From assembly GCA_037893225.1 (NCBI GenBank), contig JAZGUH010000699.1:310001-374000 (forward strand): a stretch of 64,000 nucleotides of DNA, written 5' to 3'. Each line of letters opens with the position of its first letter. The stretch's first letter is position 1. The DNA comes from Hippasteria phrygiana (lineage: Eukaryota > Echinodermata > Asteroidea > Valvatida > Goniasteridae). The translations under genes and the position numbers were made by a program. Positions 32,508 to 44,305 of the stretch are shown here, piece after piece. The notes under the pieces were generated by a model, which did not search any database, was not told the origin of the DNA, and saw only the letters and a program-made list of their open reading frames with translations.

Positions 32508-32847
32508 ACTTCATATTTTATGTTAATGTCTAGATTCTAACAATAACCAGTACTAGAGTCTGACAAAATCTGCGTGGAAATTTATCATTTTAAAGTGACA
32601 AGAAACGTATGAATCGCGTACATGTACTTCGATCACGGCAAGTGGACACGTATGCAATATGCATTGACATTGTGTCTGCAAGCGCGTATGCGAGAAAGCT
32701 TGCCCCGAATCACGTGTCGTGGCAACAATCACTATGCAGCGGGGTCAAAGTACGGGTCACTTGCAAAAGGCTTATTGGAATGCTTGCCTTTGAGAATGTT
32801 GAAAAGGTTTATTCAATTCTTGTATCCTACCAAACCAGCTGATAATA

Positions 32848-33325
32848 TATTTATTTATTTATTTATTTATTTATTACATTTCTTTACCCAGGGTGTGCCC
32901 AAACAGTTTAAAACTGGTTTCCATTGGGGCCCTGCATATTATTAGTTAAAATTGAATATTTACACATTCATACAAAGTATTTAAACAAATACAATAATGT
33001 TTACACAAATAAATATATCTTCGGTTAACTTTTCAACTCTCCAGTAGAAGCCTATTGCTGATTTACGGGATGGGCGAAAAACCCGCGAAAAAAAAAACCC
33101 TTTTAGGGTGAAAAACAAGGGGAAATTCCCATCCGGTTCCAAAGTATTTTGGCAACCAAGTTTATAACTCCGCAGTTCAGCGTAAATTATACAGAAATAT
33201 CACTGATAGATGGCTTTACGTAGCTCCGATTTAAATGTACTTAAAGAGTTTATGGTTCTCATTTGTTCAGGCAGATTATTCCATATACTGGCACCACTCA
33301 CAGCGAAACTTGTCACGTAGCATTC
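32848..33325 (-). mobile_element. LINE 3' end with the C terminus of its reverse-transcriptase ORF
   Basis: On the minus strand about 33325-33200 encodes TSFAVSGASIWNNLPEQM and STFKSELRKAIYQ followed by TGA. This is the common ending of non-LTR retrotransposon ORF2 (GxxxWNxLP...FKxxLK). The 3' UTR shares AACCAGTTTTAAACTGTTTG with 2985 and 22350 and ends in (AAAT)n at about 32850. 5'-truncated. Confidence 0.8.
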
Positions 33326-34163
33326 CTTTTTGGCGACAAGTGAGGCGTTATCATTTTACTAAAAACTAATCTGCTCATTGTCATTTTCACATGTCAGAAT
33401 GCCTGAGTAAAATATGTCCGGAAACTGGGCAGGCATCTCTTGACTTTGTGTATTTTGTATTTTGGGTCAAATTTCGTTGACCTTAAAATTTCAAAACCAA
33501 ACAAAAACCAAACGTCATTGCACAAATTCTACACTGAAAGTCCGTTCATCTGTTTAAAACGTACCAAACTCCTCCCGGTGTCTTTTGACGAGGCCATCTT
33601 CAATTCATCTTCTCACATAATGAGCACAAAATGCATGGAGCAAGTCCAAAGAGACAAAAAAAAAGCGATCTCACGCTTGTCACGTAGACCATTCCTTGCT
33701 TTCTGACATTTAGTCTGTACCCGGGACACTGTGTGCATACACAAACATTCAAGCTGAGACGGGGCTCAGACATTACCCATCTCGTTCCCAATTTCTAAAA
33801 GAAGACCACCAATATTATTGCAAAATCAACTGTTATTACCCCATTATCTCCCTTTCCCTTTTCAAAAGGGGGTCTAAAATATAAGGACATCATGTTTCTA
33901 AATGCTGATGTATAATTTTAAAAAGATGAAAAAGTTTGTGGGCCGATTAAGTGTGTGGTGTTCAGCGGAGCGACTGGGAACAAGAAAGTCAAATCCATTG
34001 TTGTTTTGATGATGTTGTGTGATAACAAAAATAGTCTCATCCAGAGCGATAAAATATGACCTGGGTTTGCATTTTGTTTTCACTCAGTTCACAAGCAATA
34101 CAAAGAAACCACTCCAAACGGTAAACTGACACTAACATCCGGGTTAAATCGCCAATCCACTAA

Positions 34164-36410
34164 ACCAGTTTAGGAAGGAACAGCGGCGCTCTGTCGGCAC
34201 GGTGGTTGAGGGTGAATTCGGTCCCAGAGACCGTGACAGAGGACGAGCAGTCCGCCGTGAATTCCTCCGACACGGCCCCACCAGAAACCGCCAAGATTCA
34301 GCCCAACAGCAACAGCAGCTACTCGGACTGGGTGTACCGCTCCTATGTGACCGAGATGTCCAACCAGCACTCGGTCCAGGCTCTGTCCTGGCGCCGGTTG
34401 TATCTCAGCCGGGCGAAGCTCAAAGCCTCCAACAGGACATCGGCACTTTTGGCGGGTTTTGCAATGGTAAAAAGTGTGGCCAAGTTTCCTGGATTTAGAT
34501 TTTTTTTAAAGTTTTTTTAGGAAAGTTTTTTTTTTAATACCCCCACCCAAATCGGTCAGGAACAGCAAATCTTTGGGAAAATTACCATCAGTTTGTGTTC
34601 AGAATTAATTTGTATAAACACTTGGCACAATCTTTAATTTTGAGAATTTAGTCAGGATATTTCACTCAACTATTACTTAGAAATAGGCGAAAGTTTGTGT
34701 TTCCTGTGTTAAATGTTCTTGGCACTGTGTATGGTCACTCAAAAATGTGTACTACAATACATGTTGATTTCTGCCTTATTTTTTATGGCTTTTGCTGACA
34801 TAAATTTTGAAATAACTGGTTGTGCCACATATTTAGATGGTTGTTATCAAGGAGGATTTTGCTGTTCTTGACCAATTTTGGTGGGGTATTAAAGTAAAAT
34901 CTTTTCGCTTTTCATTGCAAAATATTAACTGATGAACCGTACAAACATGAGAAAAACATTACAGCGCAGAAATACAGTAAAATCTAAATAATAATTTGAA
35001 ACAAATTTCCTTGAACTTGACCAAAAGAGTGAATAATAATTTGGAATTGAACTTACTTGAACAGAAAGGGAAACTGGGGACGTTATATGCAGTATAAAAC
35101 AAAAGATTCATCAGTTAGTTTAGGTCCAGAACCCCAGTGTCAGTAATAATATTCATCAAAACAATACCCAAATATATTTATTTGGTACATGTATTAAGTG
35201 GAAATTCTTCTTTTACTTGCAGCCAAATTAGAAATTAGTTTCATATTGACCCAAAAATGTCTACTATTTGGCAATGAGATTTGCAAGCCAACTTCTTGAA
35301 AGTTATAGATTTATCTGCTTTACGTTCTGTTGAATTATTGTATGAATACTTCACAGGCAGTCCAAGCTATCCTTAATTTAGGTGTTTAACCTCTTGAATA
35401 TGGATGACGGCCATAGCCGCAGTTTGAAAAAGACCACCTGGTCCAGGCAAGGACCCAGAGGGGCGGGGGTCAAACCCCCCCTCCCCCCCTCCATTGCCAA
35501 TTTTTTGTTTTGGTTGCTTGTAAGGGCTTACGCCTAGGTACCATAGCAAACCAGAAAAAAAAAGCAAAAACCCTATAAAGGTCTTATTTTGTGTACGGAA
35601 AACAAATTCAGAAACACCCCCCCCCCCCCCCCTGCAAACAAGCCTGGATCCGCCCATGTGGCCGGTTGTCGTCAATATGCACATTCCTGCACATACTCAA
35701 TCCAGTGTTTAGCTAGTGTTTATGTTACACTTGGTTGCACAAGCCCGTCTTGGCATACCGGCACCCCATCAATAACAGCCGGACAGAAAGGGTTAAAGGG
35801 TTAGGCTGATTCCTGGCTGTAAAGTTAACCAAGCCCACTTTATGGTCGGTTGTAAGTTCAATTTCTCCTGATTTTTATAATTTGTTTTTAGGTTGCCTTG
35901 GTGGAGATTCAGTTGGATGATCAACTCCCCCAAGGGTTGATGATTGCCTTCAGTGTCTGCACCACGCTTCTTGTGGTCGTCCACATGTTCGCCTTGCTGA
36001 TCAGCACCTGCATCCTCCCCAACATCGAAGCGGTCAGCAACGTGCACAACGTCAATGCTGTCAACGAGTCGCCCCACGACTCGCTCCACTGCTACATCGA
36101 GATGGCCTGGGGCTTCTCCACAATCCTCGGCATGATCTTTTTCCTGCTGGACATCGTCCTCCTCTGCTGGGTCAAGTTCTATTCGTACAACAGTGCGGCC
36201 GTAGCATCCACCGCCATCGCCGTCCCCATGCTGGTCATCCTGTGCATCTTTGCCGTGCACTTCTACCGCAAGCTGGTCGCGCACAAGTACGAACGCTCCA
36301 CGCGGGGACTCCAGGAGCTGGAGAGTATGGTCACTGAGCTGGACAATGGGGGGAAAGAGGCCCCCATGCCAGCCGATCGCAGCGGATCGCATGTCATTCA
36401 CAATGTGTGA
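34164..36410 (+). CDS. ORAI1: ORAI store-operated calcium channel (initiator not found)
   Basis: Hexameric plasma-membrane channel opened by STIM when ER calcium falls. Two coding exons: open from 34164, ending 34466 (donor GTAAAA), and 35892-36410 (stop TGA). The join falls inside TM1 ([14 protein letters not shown]). The exon 1 core [20 protein letters not shown] and [12 protein letters not shown] covers the N-terminal helix. E of LVEIQ is the selectivity-filter Glu (human E106), and the NRT Arg equals human R91. TM2 to TM4 follow ([40 protein letters not shown]), then a short C-terminal helix [11 protein letters not shown]. No ATG occurs in frame before the conserved part except at MSNQHSVQ, close to the internal start used for the short human form. 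The true start is probably in an upstream exon. Confidence 0.94.
34520..34906. mobile_element. MITE family GGAAAGATTTTACT, copy 2
   Basis: Ends GGAAAGTTTTTTTTTTAATA and, inverted, GAAAAGATTTTACTTTAATA, with the same interior as 29701-30095. Begins 53 bp after the ORAI exon 1 donor. Confidence 0.78.
35386..35796. mobile_element. TTAA-flanked element with an inserted block
   Basis: TTAACCTCTTGAATATGG at the left and AAAGGGTTAA at the right. Compared with 25685 and 61470, the interior is split by about 225 bp (35441-35660) holding a poly-C run and GGATCC words, with TCCAGGC inverted at its edges. Located in the ORAI intron. Confidence 0.6.
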
Positions 36411-37504
36411 GGGGTGCTGTGCTCTTGTGAAAGAGGGTTTACGTGTGATGTTGCAGATTTTGCACAAATCAGTGTTGTCATTTTGAGGGTATTTTACATC
36501 AATGGCAGTACCTTGTCACTGTGTTAAAAATAACACTTTTCCAATTTTTAAAGGGGGGAGGAGGAGGAAAGAGGGGTGAGGGTTACATGGGGGCAGTTGA
36601 GGGTTCCATGGGGGCAGTTGTGTCCCCCCGTTCCATCTAACACGGTCCAAATAGTCATAAATTTCTGTAGTTCATTTGCACAAACGTAGCTTTAGACTTC
36701 GGCAGTTACAGTAAGATGCTTATAGTATTATACCTTAAACATTATTCACATGCAACTAAGTAGAAACAAACACCGTTTTTTGATAGACCAGCAGAGCATG
36801 CACATTTGGAAAATATGTATAAATTCTGAATAAGTTATATTAGAATTTCCAACTTGAACAAAGAAAACTGGCAGGAGCAGGATCTGAACCTGCAGGTTCC
36901 GGAGGTCGCAGGTTCAAATCCTGTCCTGCCAGTTTTCTTAATTTTCTTTGGAAATTTATTCAAATTACCTTTTCCCTTGTCGTTTGTTTGTTAAATTATA
37001 TTATGTTAAATTTAGTGCAAATATAAATGTATTATATTTCTCAAAGAGTAGAAAAGGCCGGGCAGAGTTCAGAGAGTGAATGTGGGGGGAGGGGAGGTAA
37101 ATGAAGGGTGTGCCCAGTCATAAATGATGGGAACTTAGCATACTGGACATCACATAGCTGGTGAATGTGAATTGATTGACATGATCAGTCGGGGGCACGC
37201 CACTCCCATGATCTGTCAACAGAACCGATGGCCTTCAGTCAAAATGATCAGTACTGTGCCTTATTTTTCAAAAAACGTAGGAAATTTGTTTTGGTATTGT
37301 AAGAAGTAGTACTCAGGATGAAACAATTTAATTTTTGTTTTTGATTCCTTCTTATTTTTTCCTGTTTTAAATTAATGTAAAGTTTTACATTGCGTATACC
37401 TCTTACCAGTTTTATGCAGAAACAATGAGATATTCTACTATGTAGTAGGGGAAGAATTAAAGTTGAATAAATGGTCGAAGTTGAATCATATTTACTCTTG
37501 TCTG
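36411..37504. other. ORAI 3' flank
   Basis: No gene seen apart from the tRNA-like foldback. It presumably contains the ORAI 3' UTR. A candidate polyadenylation word AATAAA occurs at about 37465, which I cannot confirm. Confidence 0.4.
36856..36939. repeat. Minimal tRNA-like foldback (unit 5)
   Basis: AAGAAAACTGGCAGGAGCAG and its near-exact inversion CTGTCCTGCCAGTTTTCTT surround a 15-20 nt loop. Both arms carry a B-box-like segment. It looks like two head-to-head tRNA-like units collapsed to their 3' ends. Confidence 0.7.
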
Positions 37505-37965
37505 ACATGATTGGTAATCCTCCATTTTGTTTTTACTGAATTATTATGAAATACCTTACTAGACTAAGTTAATAGTAGTCTCAATCATCCTGTGAAATTA
37601 TGGCACCAGGTGTCAAGAAAAGTGAAAATTTATATCGTTTTCCAACGATTTCCAGCTGGAAATCGTTGGAAAACTGCCCTGTAGCCTTTAGTCAAGGCGC
37701 GCGTAGCTACCCGGACAAGTGGCGTGCCCTGGACATGCTGGCATTTGGGGCGCATCACACGTCCAGGTAGCCACGTGCACCTTGACTAAAGGCTATCTGC
37801 CCAACGGTTGAAAACGAGCGCCATTTTTCTCTCGTTTTTTCCGCCATCCAACAGTGCAAAACTTTGAACAGGCCAATGGAACGATATTTCCTATAAAATA
37901 CTAACCCCCAAATCCGCCCATTTCTGAAAATTGCAACAATGACCAATCATGTACACTAACTTTAA
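37505..37965 (+). repeat. Dispersed palindrome-centred repeat, copy B
   Basis: Reverse complement of 705-1125, with the same perfect palindrome around TTTCCAGCTGGAAA at about 37640-37675. Here the GC-rich part is itself partly inverted (CAAGGCGCGCGTAGCTACC versus GGTAGCCACGTGCACCTTG). Confidence 0.75.
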
Positions 37966-38368
37966 GGGCACTAATAAATGGCCATGACAAAACAAACCAA
38001 ACAATCCCCCCCCCCCAAAAAAAAAAAAAAGTATAATGATTTAAATTGTTAAATGCTTCTCAAACTGGCCGGATCACATTTAATTTCATAAATAAATTCA
38101 TTTATATGTATTAAATGTGAATTAAAAGCCAAACTGGTTCAAGTGAAGTTTTAGTGTGATTATTTGCCGCCCAAAAATCCCCCCCCCCCTTTTGGAATTT
38201 GTTGAGACTCAAATTGAGGGCGCTGTTTGTGACGTAGACCGAGGCGCCGAAATTCACGTACGACTCGATAGTCTGGACCCGTAAATGACGCGTGTACATC
38301 GTACATATACACACTAGGTCTACACGTGCAATTTCGTAAGTTGCAACAACAACTAACATCGAACTTAC

Positions 38369-38713
38369 CCTGATTTTCTCCCTTTTAGCGAAGGCTCCTC
38401 GGGGAATGGGCCGTTTAACTGCTTTCGCCTGTACCTTACTCGCATCTGGGAACTTTGTTGGGATGGCAGTGGACTTGAGCATATTTTTAATGCTCATCCC
38501 AAAGGATTGGAAAATACCAGTATCGAAACACGACGGCTCAAAGTGGTCGCTACATAACGCTGAGAAGCTGCTGGGGCCGGACCACTTCGCTCTTGTCACG
38601 TTCACTTTCGCCGTCCACATTCTTCGATATTTCGCATCAGTTGGAAATAAATGAAGGCTTACTCCATCTTTCGTTGTTTTGCTGCACCCAGCAGCCACAC
38701 ACCTTGTCGGCAT
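38369..38713 (-). CDS. THAP zinc-finger protein, first coding exon (115 codons)
   Basis: Begins MPTRCVAAGCSK and shows the C2CH signature: CVAAGC, then Trp in RRMWTAKV, then CSDHFEP, closing with AIPTKF (the AVPTIF-type box). THAP domains are sequence-specific DNA-binding zinc fingers in transcription factors and domesticated transposases. The exon ends at KREKIR followed by GTAAGT (38368-38363), phase 0. I could not recognise the downstream exon. It may be a host gene or part of a transposon. Confidence 0.75.
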
Positions 38714-39107
38714 GGCCGAAAAATACTATATTTTGGACGAAGAATTTTCGTGATGAATAGGGCCGGCTCGCGCAGCAGAATCTGTAATATAATGTGCCTC
38801 GGTCTACGTCACACACTTATGTTAATGAGGGTCCCACTCAGGGGGCGGAGTAGCTTGGACAAACATTTTCAAAACAATTTTTTCTCATATTTAATCTGGG
38901 AAATAATTGTCTCTGGACACAAAATATCATTGTCAAGATAATACTTTATTGTTTTAAGCAGGAATAATGCAATATAAATCCTAAATCATGTTTCCTTTAA
39001 CAGTGTAGTAGCTGAATTCGGTGATATTTGTATTTGCACAAATGCATTGTCAATTTTCAGAACACTGCATATAGCCCCTTGCATGAATCACATTGACACC
39101 AATGATT

Positions 39108-39130
39108 CCCCCCCCCCCCCCCCCCCCCCC
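39108..39130 (+). repeat. Poly-C run (23 nt)
   Basis: One of several long C or G homopolymers in the window. Confidence 0.9.
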
Positions 39131-40029
39131 TGTAATTGTGGGCATTAAATAGGGCTAAAAAATTATCAGTGGCAAAATAACTAGTGATAAATTCCCCAAC
39201 ATGGATAATTATTTGATTAAATTAATTATAAATGTTCATTTTTCTAAAATTATATAGAATTTCCTTGAAATAGCATTACTCCTAGTTTTACCTATTTTCC
39301 TTCATTCCCTCAAAATAACATGTTCCCTTTAAAATTTTGTTCCCTTGATATGAACCTGTTTTGTATTTCCTTGAAATATTTTTATTTCGTTTCCTCCAAA
39401 GTTGCTTCAAAGTTTCAATTCAAAACCACTGTTTACTTTGGTTTTGGCCATACAGCTATATATTAACTATGGTTTTGACTAGCTTGGTCATGGTTCCTGC
39501 GCCCAGTATAATGGAGGGACTTGGAACTAGTCTAACAACCGAGCCAACTCGATCCGATGAGGGCGCTTCTGAACACTATAGTCTGGCTCCTAGAATGTGG
39601 AGTACGAATATGGACCTTAAGACTTGTTAACATTTTGGTACCAGACGTAAATAGTTACCATGGACATGAAGCTGTGAAAAATCGCTTTTATTTATAGTGG
39701 TTAGTTTCCGCTGCAAAAGTCAAATTAATGTAAGAAATTTGGACATATTCTGTATTAAATTATTAGCTATTATATTGAGTTATACTTTTGTCAACCTTTC
39801 TTTAATATCCCGTGGTAGAATTAGTCAGGAATGTCAAGCAAAATTCTTGGAAAACATTAGGCCTAAGTTAACGTTAGGCATGAATGATTGAATCCGTGTT
39901 CAGAAATGTACCAACACTTGCTTGGCACGGTGGCACAACATATGATTTAATTTAGTTAGGAAATTTTCGTGCAATATAGGGGAAGAAAGTTTGTGTTTTC
40001 TGTGTTGGATGTTCTTGGCACAGTGTATA

Positions 40030-40323
40030 GACCTTATCACAAATACCGCCTGGTTGAAGCCCGGTTCATCATGCGAATGCGTATGCGAAGCGAATTCGTT
40101 ACTTAACTTAAGTAACGAATTCGCTTCAGCCTTAATCTTAAGGTAGGTCACAATGAAACTTCAATTGTTGACGTCATGAAATTCGCTTCGCATGAAGTAT
40201 GAACCAGGCTTGAGACGTCACAATTGTGGGAAGGAAACGGGAGCAATGTTTGTGCTTTTTTCCTTCCCACAATGCATTTTTACCATTGTGACGTCTCAAC
40301 CAGGCAGAATTTGCAATACGGTC
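40030..40323. mobile_element. TA-flanked foldback carrying a second foldback
   Basis: Outer ends GACCTTATCACAAATACCGC and, inverted, GACCGTATTGCAAATTCTGC, with TA on both sides, interrupting a GGAAAGATTTTACT-type MITE. Inside (about 40057-40211) is another inverted element with ends AGCCCGGTTCAT and ATGAACCAGGCT. Its centre is a palindrome of two exact 20-bp arms around one C (40087-40127). The inner family recurs at 56251-56422. Confidence 0.75.
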
Positions 40324-40566
40324 TATGGTCACTCGGTGTTCTCAGTCATACATGTTGATTTCTGCCTCATTTATTTCTATGGATTTTTAATCTTGAAATA
40401 ACAGGTTGTGCCACAAGATTAGATAGCTATCATTATCAAGGACTAAGGAGCATTGGTTATTTTACAAGATTTTGCTTTTCCTGACACATTTGGTGGGGTA
40501 TTAAAGTAAATTCTTTCTATTAATTTCGATGCACAGGCATCACCTGTGGCAAAGGATACAGTGAGT

Positions 40567-40773
40567 ATATGCCAGTTCGGTATCTCAAAGGTTATTCGGG
40601 ATAAAATTGCCGACGTTATGTCATGCCATGTTACGCGAACGCCCATTTTGATTGAATTTAACACGTGCGCGTTGTGCGACCACCTTGTGCGTTCATACAC
40701 ACACGTTAGGTCACACGGTTCATTTGGGATAAAATGTCATTGTGCACATGCGCAGTTGAAATACCGAACTGGC
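40567..40773. mobile_element. Inverted-repeat element, ~207 bp
   Basis: GCCAGTTCGGTATCTCAA at the left and TTGAAATACCGAACTGGC at the right. GGGATAAAATTG and CATTTTATCCCAA give a second inverted pair. Non-coding. Confidence 0.7.
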
Positions 40774-40984
40774 TTATTCAGTCCACACCTGTGTCTTTTG
40801 TGGGGCTCAAAGTTTTTGAGGCCTATAGAGAATCACTGCAAAAAGGTGCTATCATAGGCCTAAATTAATGAAATAAAAACATGCGTACATGTATTACTGC
40901 AACTCGCCTGGTTCTAAAATGTTAATTAAGATTAGAAGGCTTCCCATTGGTTTGCAGTTTTCCTCGACAAAACGTCCAGACAAG

Positions 40985-43783
40985 ATGCCATATAAAAAAG
41001 TTCCCAGGAAAAAACAGCCGCTGTGGAAAGACTGGGATTACAAAGCACAGAAGAAGGGTGTGAGGAACACCGTCTACTCGGTCAACGGAGATGAGTACAC
41101 GGGAGAATGGCTGGATAACAAGAAACACGGTGAGTCCGGAAAATGGAATCTTGAATCAATATGGAAATTGCAGGAGCACTGCAGATTTACTTCCAAGAGC
41201 TTATTGAGAATAGCGCACAAGTGTTGTGAGTACAGAACATGCCAAATGAGGCTTGTGATGCTGTGGACAATGGGTGAGATCAATGAAGGCGACTTGAAGC
41301 CTGCAAAAGTCCTAGTTTTATCCTTTAAAAAATGATCCTGCTATTCTGCTTTTTCACCTGGGTCTGCTCAAAAGCCTGCTTTCGACAACTCAATATGTGG
41401 ATTGGTCTGAAATGGTTCAATTTCCGTTTAATTTGCTCCTATTTCAAGGGTTGTGAACTTTGAGCATTGACCAGAAATTCAAAGTACGTTCCAACACTAA
41501 GCTGATAAATTTATATTCATAAAAAACCTTTTACTGTATATTACTGCCTATTAAAGTATAATCACTCATCAATACCTAAAAACGTTTTGTTCTACTTCTC
41601 AGGGAAAGGAACTCAGCGGTGGAAGAAGACGGGAGCCATTTATGATGGAGACTGGAAGTGCGGCAAGAGAAATGGATTTGGTACACTGAGCTTGCCCTCC
41701 GCGGAGGGCGGCTTCATACGGGTGTATTCAGGAGGGTGGAAGAACGACAAGAGACACGTAAGTTATGCTTGACTCTTTCAGCCGAAATGGGTGCCTTTGT
41801 TATTACACATCAACTAATAAGGTAGTTACCGTGCCAACGTAAGCCTCATTTTTCATTCCTGTTGACTCGTTCTAAAAACCTGTTTGAACTTAACTTGTTT
41901 GTTAGATGGCCACGCTGCTAAATTGGAAATCGCCATCAAACCAAGCCTAAAATTTAATCTTGAATTGGCAGGGCAACTTTTCCTCTGGAAACAGTTCTAA
42001 CGTTAGAAAAGCCACATGTGGCCTGTGAGATCATTTTTAGGGGGCACCGAGACCAGAGCTATGACCTGCGTGGACTCTCTGTCCCGGCCTGTCAAACACT
42101 CCAAGAGATTCCCTTGCCACAAACGAAAACAAATAAATGCCAAAATGAATAAATAAGTAAAAAAAAAGACGGACTTAAAGAAGGGGGCACCTTTCTTTTG
42201 AAAAAAAAAGTGTGACTTTAATTGGCCTTTTAGACCTTGACTCATTGCTCCTTAGGGATATGGCACAAATTTCTACTCAGCTGAGGAGTACTACGAGGGT
42301 GAATGGTATGCCGACAAGCGGAGTGGTTGGGGTCGCATGTACTACGCGGATGATAGCATCTATGAGGGCGAGTGGTACAACGACCAGCGCAGTGGGCAAG
42401 GCATGCTCAGATTATGTGAGTGCAGTTTAAGGTGGACGGAAATCCAAACAGGAAAAATTGTATCAATGGTTTTGAAACAATTATGAATACATAAAGAAAT
42501 AACAATTTGATGTATTTTTGTAGTGATTTATCGAGACTTAGGACAGAAAAATCTTACTGGCTGTCAGGCCCGTCGGGAGTTCAGTACAGCCCCCACCCCT
42601 TTCATTTCTCGAGCAACCAAAATCTTTTGAGTGAAACTTTCAAACATACATGTACATGTATCTGGAAATCTGAAAAATATAAAAAAAACGTTTTCAATTT
42701 GTTTACCTTGTGAAAAAAAGTTCCCCGCAAACCGTTTTTAAGACTCAATCCTGGGGCCAGTTTTGTGAAGCTGCTGTTAAACACACACATTTTCTTAGCG
42801 CAAAAAAAAAGGTTTGCTTCAAAACCAGGCTACCAGTCATAATTGTATATGTGATATGAATTAGGGCGAGTGGTTTTCTGCCGATTTTTGTGTAGCAAAA
42901 AAAATTGCTCAGCATGATTTTATGGCAAACACCTGCGTAAAAGAATGAGCCCTAGTATTTACTACTTTTCCAGTGTAAAACCAGTAACCATCGCTAACAA
43001 AAATTGCCGTTTGTGCAGCGGATGAAAACCGGTACGAGGGCTCCTGGAAGACGGACAAGAAAAACGGCCCAGGCAAGTTCTTCTATCTCGACAAGGGTCA
43101 GGTCTACGAAGGGGTGTGGGTGGAGGGTATCCCCAAATGTGGCACGGTGGTGGACTTTGGAAGGGTGGGGGCACCCGACCCCACCCAGTACCCAATACCA
43201 GAGGTAAGGGGCTAGGTCTTCAGTGTACATGTAGGCATGTACAAGGTTTTCTAATAGAGTACCAAAGTCTGACGTCAGTTGGAACGACAACTGGCTCCAA
43301 ACAAATGGAGATTTTGACTGTTCCTTTGTTAACAGCCAGTCATGCAAACACATTGACGGAAAATAACAAAAGTATTCTGGTTCCAAACATTGCATTGACG
43401 TAATCACTTCGGTATTTTATAGAGGGGTATGATAGAATTTGACCAGGGCTCAATTTAATGGAATTTTGGTTGGTGTATTTCACAGGTTAGCAAGGAATTT
43501 TGTCTTGCGAACATGTGTCCATCCCATAATTAAGGATTCTGTGCTTATATGGTTAGCTTTATACACTTTGCTAGCATGATTGGTCCAGAACTGCAGGCTG
43601 TTAGCACAAAATTCAGTGTTACGGATTCCATGACATCGGTGCCCAAATCAAATTTCAAGTCCTGAATGTGAATTAATCATCATCTTCTCTGTCTTTTTTC
43701 CCCCCCTGTTACAGCTGACGTTATATGATCCGCCTGGCGTTCTGCAGGAAGCAGAGAATATGTTCCTTCAAGACCAGGAATAA
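40985..43783 (+). CDS. MORN3: MORN repeat-containing protein 3
   Basis: Complete 237-aa protein; human MORN3 has about 240. Exons: 40985-41129, 41603-41757, 42256-42415, 43019-43203, 43715-43783, with phases 1, 0, 1, 0 and a TAA stop. It starts MPYKKVPRKKQPLWKDWDYK (human MPVSK...LWKGWDRK). MORN repeats follow: EYTGEWLDNKKHG, YDGDWKCGKRNGFG, YSGGWKNDKRHGYG, YEGEWYADKRSGWG, YEGEWYNDQRSGQG, YEGSWKTDKKNGPG and a degenerate YEGVWVEGIPKCG. It ends PDPTQYPIPE and DPPGVLQEAENMF, as in MORN3. In mammals the protein is testis-enriched and linked to sperm and cilia. An in-frame ATG at 40919 exists, but the start at 40985 fits the family. Confidence 0.95.
43257..43418. mobile_element. TA-flanked MITE, GAGTACC family, copy 1
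   Basis: Left end GAGTACCAAAGTCTGACGTC after TA. The right end CACTTCGGTATTTTA is diverged. Located in the last MORN3 intron, 53 bp after the donor. Confidence 0.6.
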
Positions 43784-43914
43784 TAAATGTCCAATGGAAT
43801 TAAAGTATTCAGCGATAGAGAAATCAAATCTGACCCACTCTGCTAAATTCAATCCCTTATTGATGCACGGTTTCTACAATTTCCATTTTTCCAGAAATTT
43901 CGCCATCTGTTTTC

Positions 43915-43920
43915 AATAAA
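43915..43920 (+). terminator. MORN3 polyadenylation signal
   Basis: AATAAA 132 bp after the MORN3 stop. Another AATAAA overlaps the stop codon at 43779-43784, but it is too close to be likely. Confidence 0.6.
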
Positions 43921-44199
43921 ATTAGCTGGTCTAACATTTCGAACTTGAGCAAGTTCTTTCTCAAAGGTAAAAATCAGAAATTTGGGCGTGGCAAGCAATA
44001 CTTTTTATTAAAAATTTCCGTTTTCTACTCATGTGTAGGCGAATTAGTCCGTTTTCTCATAAAACTGAAAACTTTGGACTAGTGTACTGTAGGTAGGTGA
44101 AATTCAATATATTTTTATTGTTTTAAATATTTTTATTATTTTTTATATTTTATTTTGTAATTCAGTTATTTATTTCTTTTATTTGCAGTTATACCAATA

Positions 44200-44305
44200 G
44201 AGTACCGAAGTGATGATGTCAATCAATGTTTGGAACCAGAATACATTCTAAACTGCATATGTGTAGAACCATTGCCCCGGCAACTGACGTCAGACTTCGG
44301 TACTC
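44200..44305. mobile_element. TA-flanked MITE, GAGTACC family, copy 2 (106 bp)
   Basis: GAGTACCGAAGT at the left and ACTTCGGTACTC at the right, with TA on both sides. TGACGTCAG lies inside the right arm. Mariner-type by its ends. Confidence 0.78.

Larger units (their letters stand above)
30808..32775. mobile_element. Probable decayed transposon with SAP-like and THAP-like ORFs
   Basis: Two inverted motifs frame the region: CACGTGATTCGGGGCAAGC at about 30822 and CTTGCCCCGAATCACGTG at about 32699. CATTGTTGC and GCAACAATC lie on their outer sides. Between them are a plus-strand SAP-like ORF and a minus-strand THAP-like ORF facing each other. The same terminal motif forms the inner arms of the foldback at 5361-5742. 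I infer a DNA transposon; target duplications are not evident. Confidence 0.5.

Noticed and set aside
35793..36467. 224-aa open frame on the minus strand
   Set aside because: It is the antisense of ORAI exon 2, which matches ORAI in family motifs, splice sites and stop.
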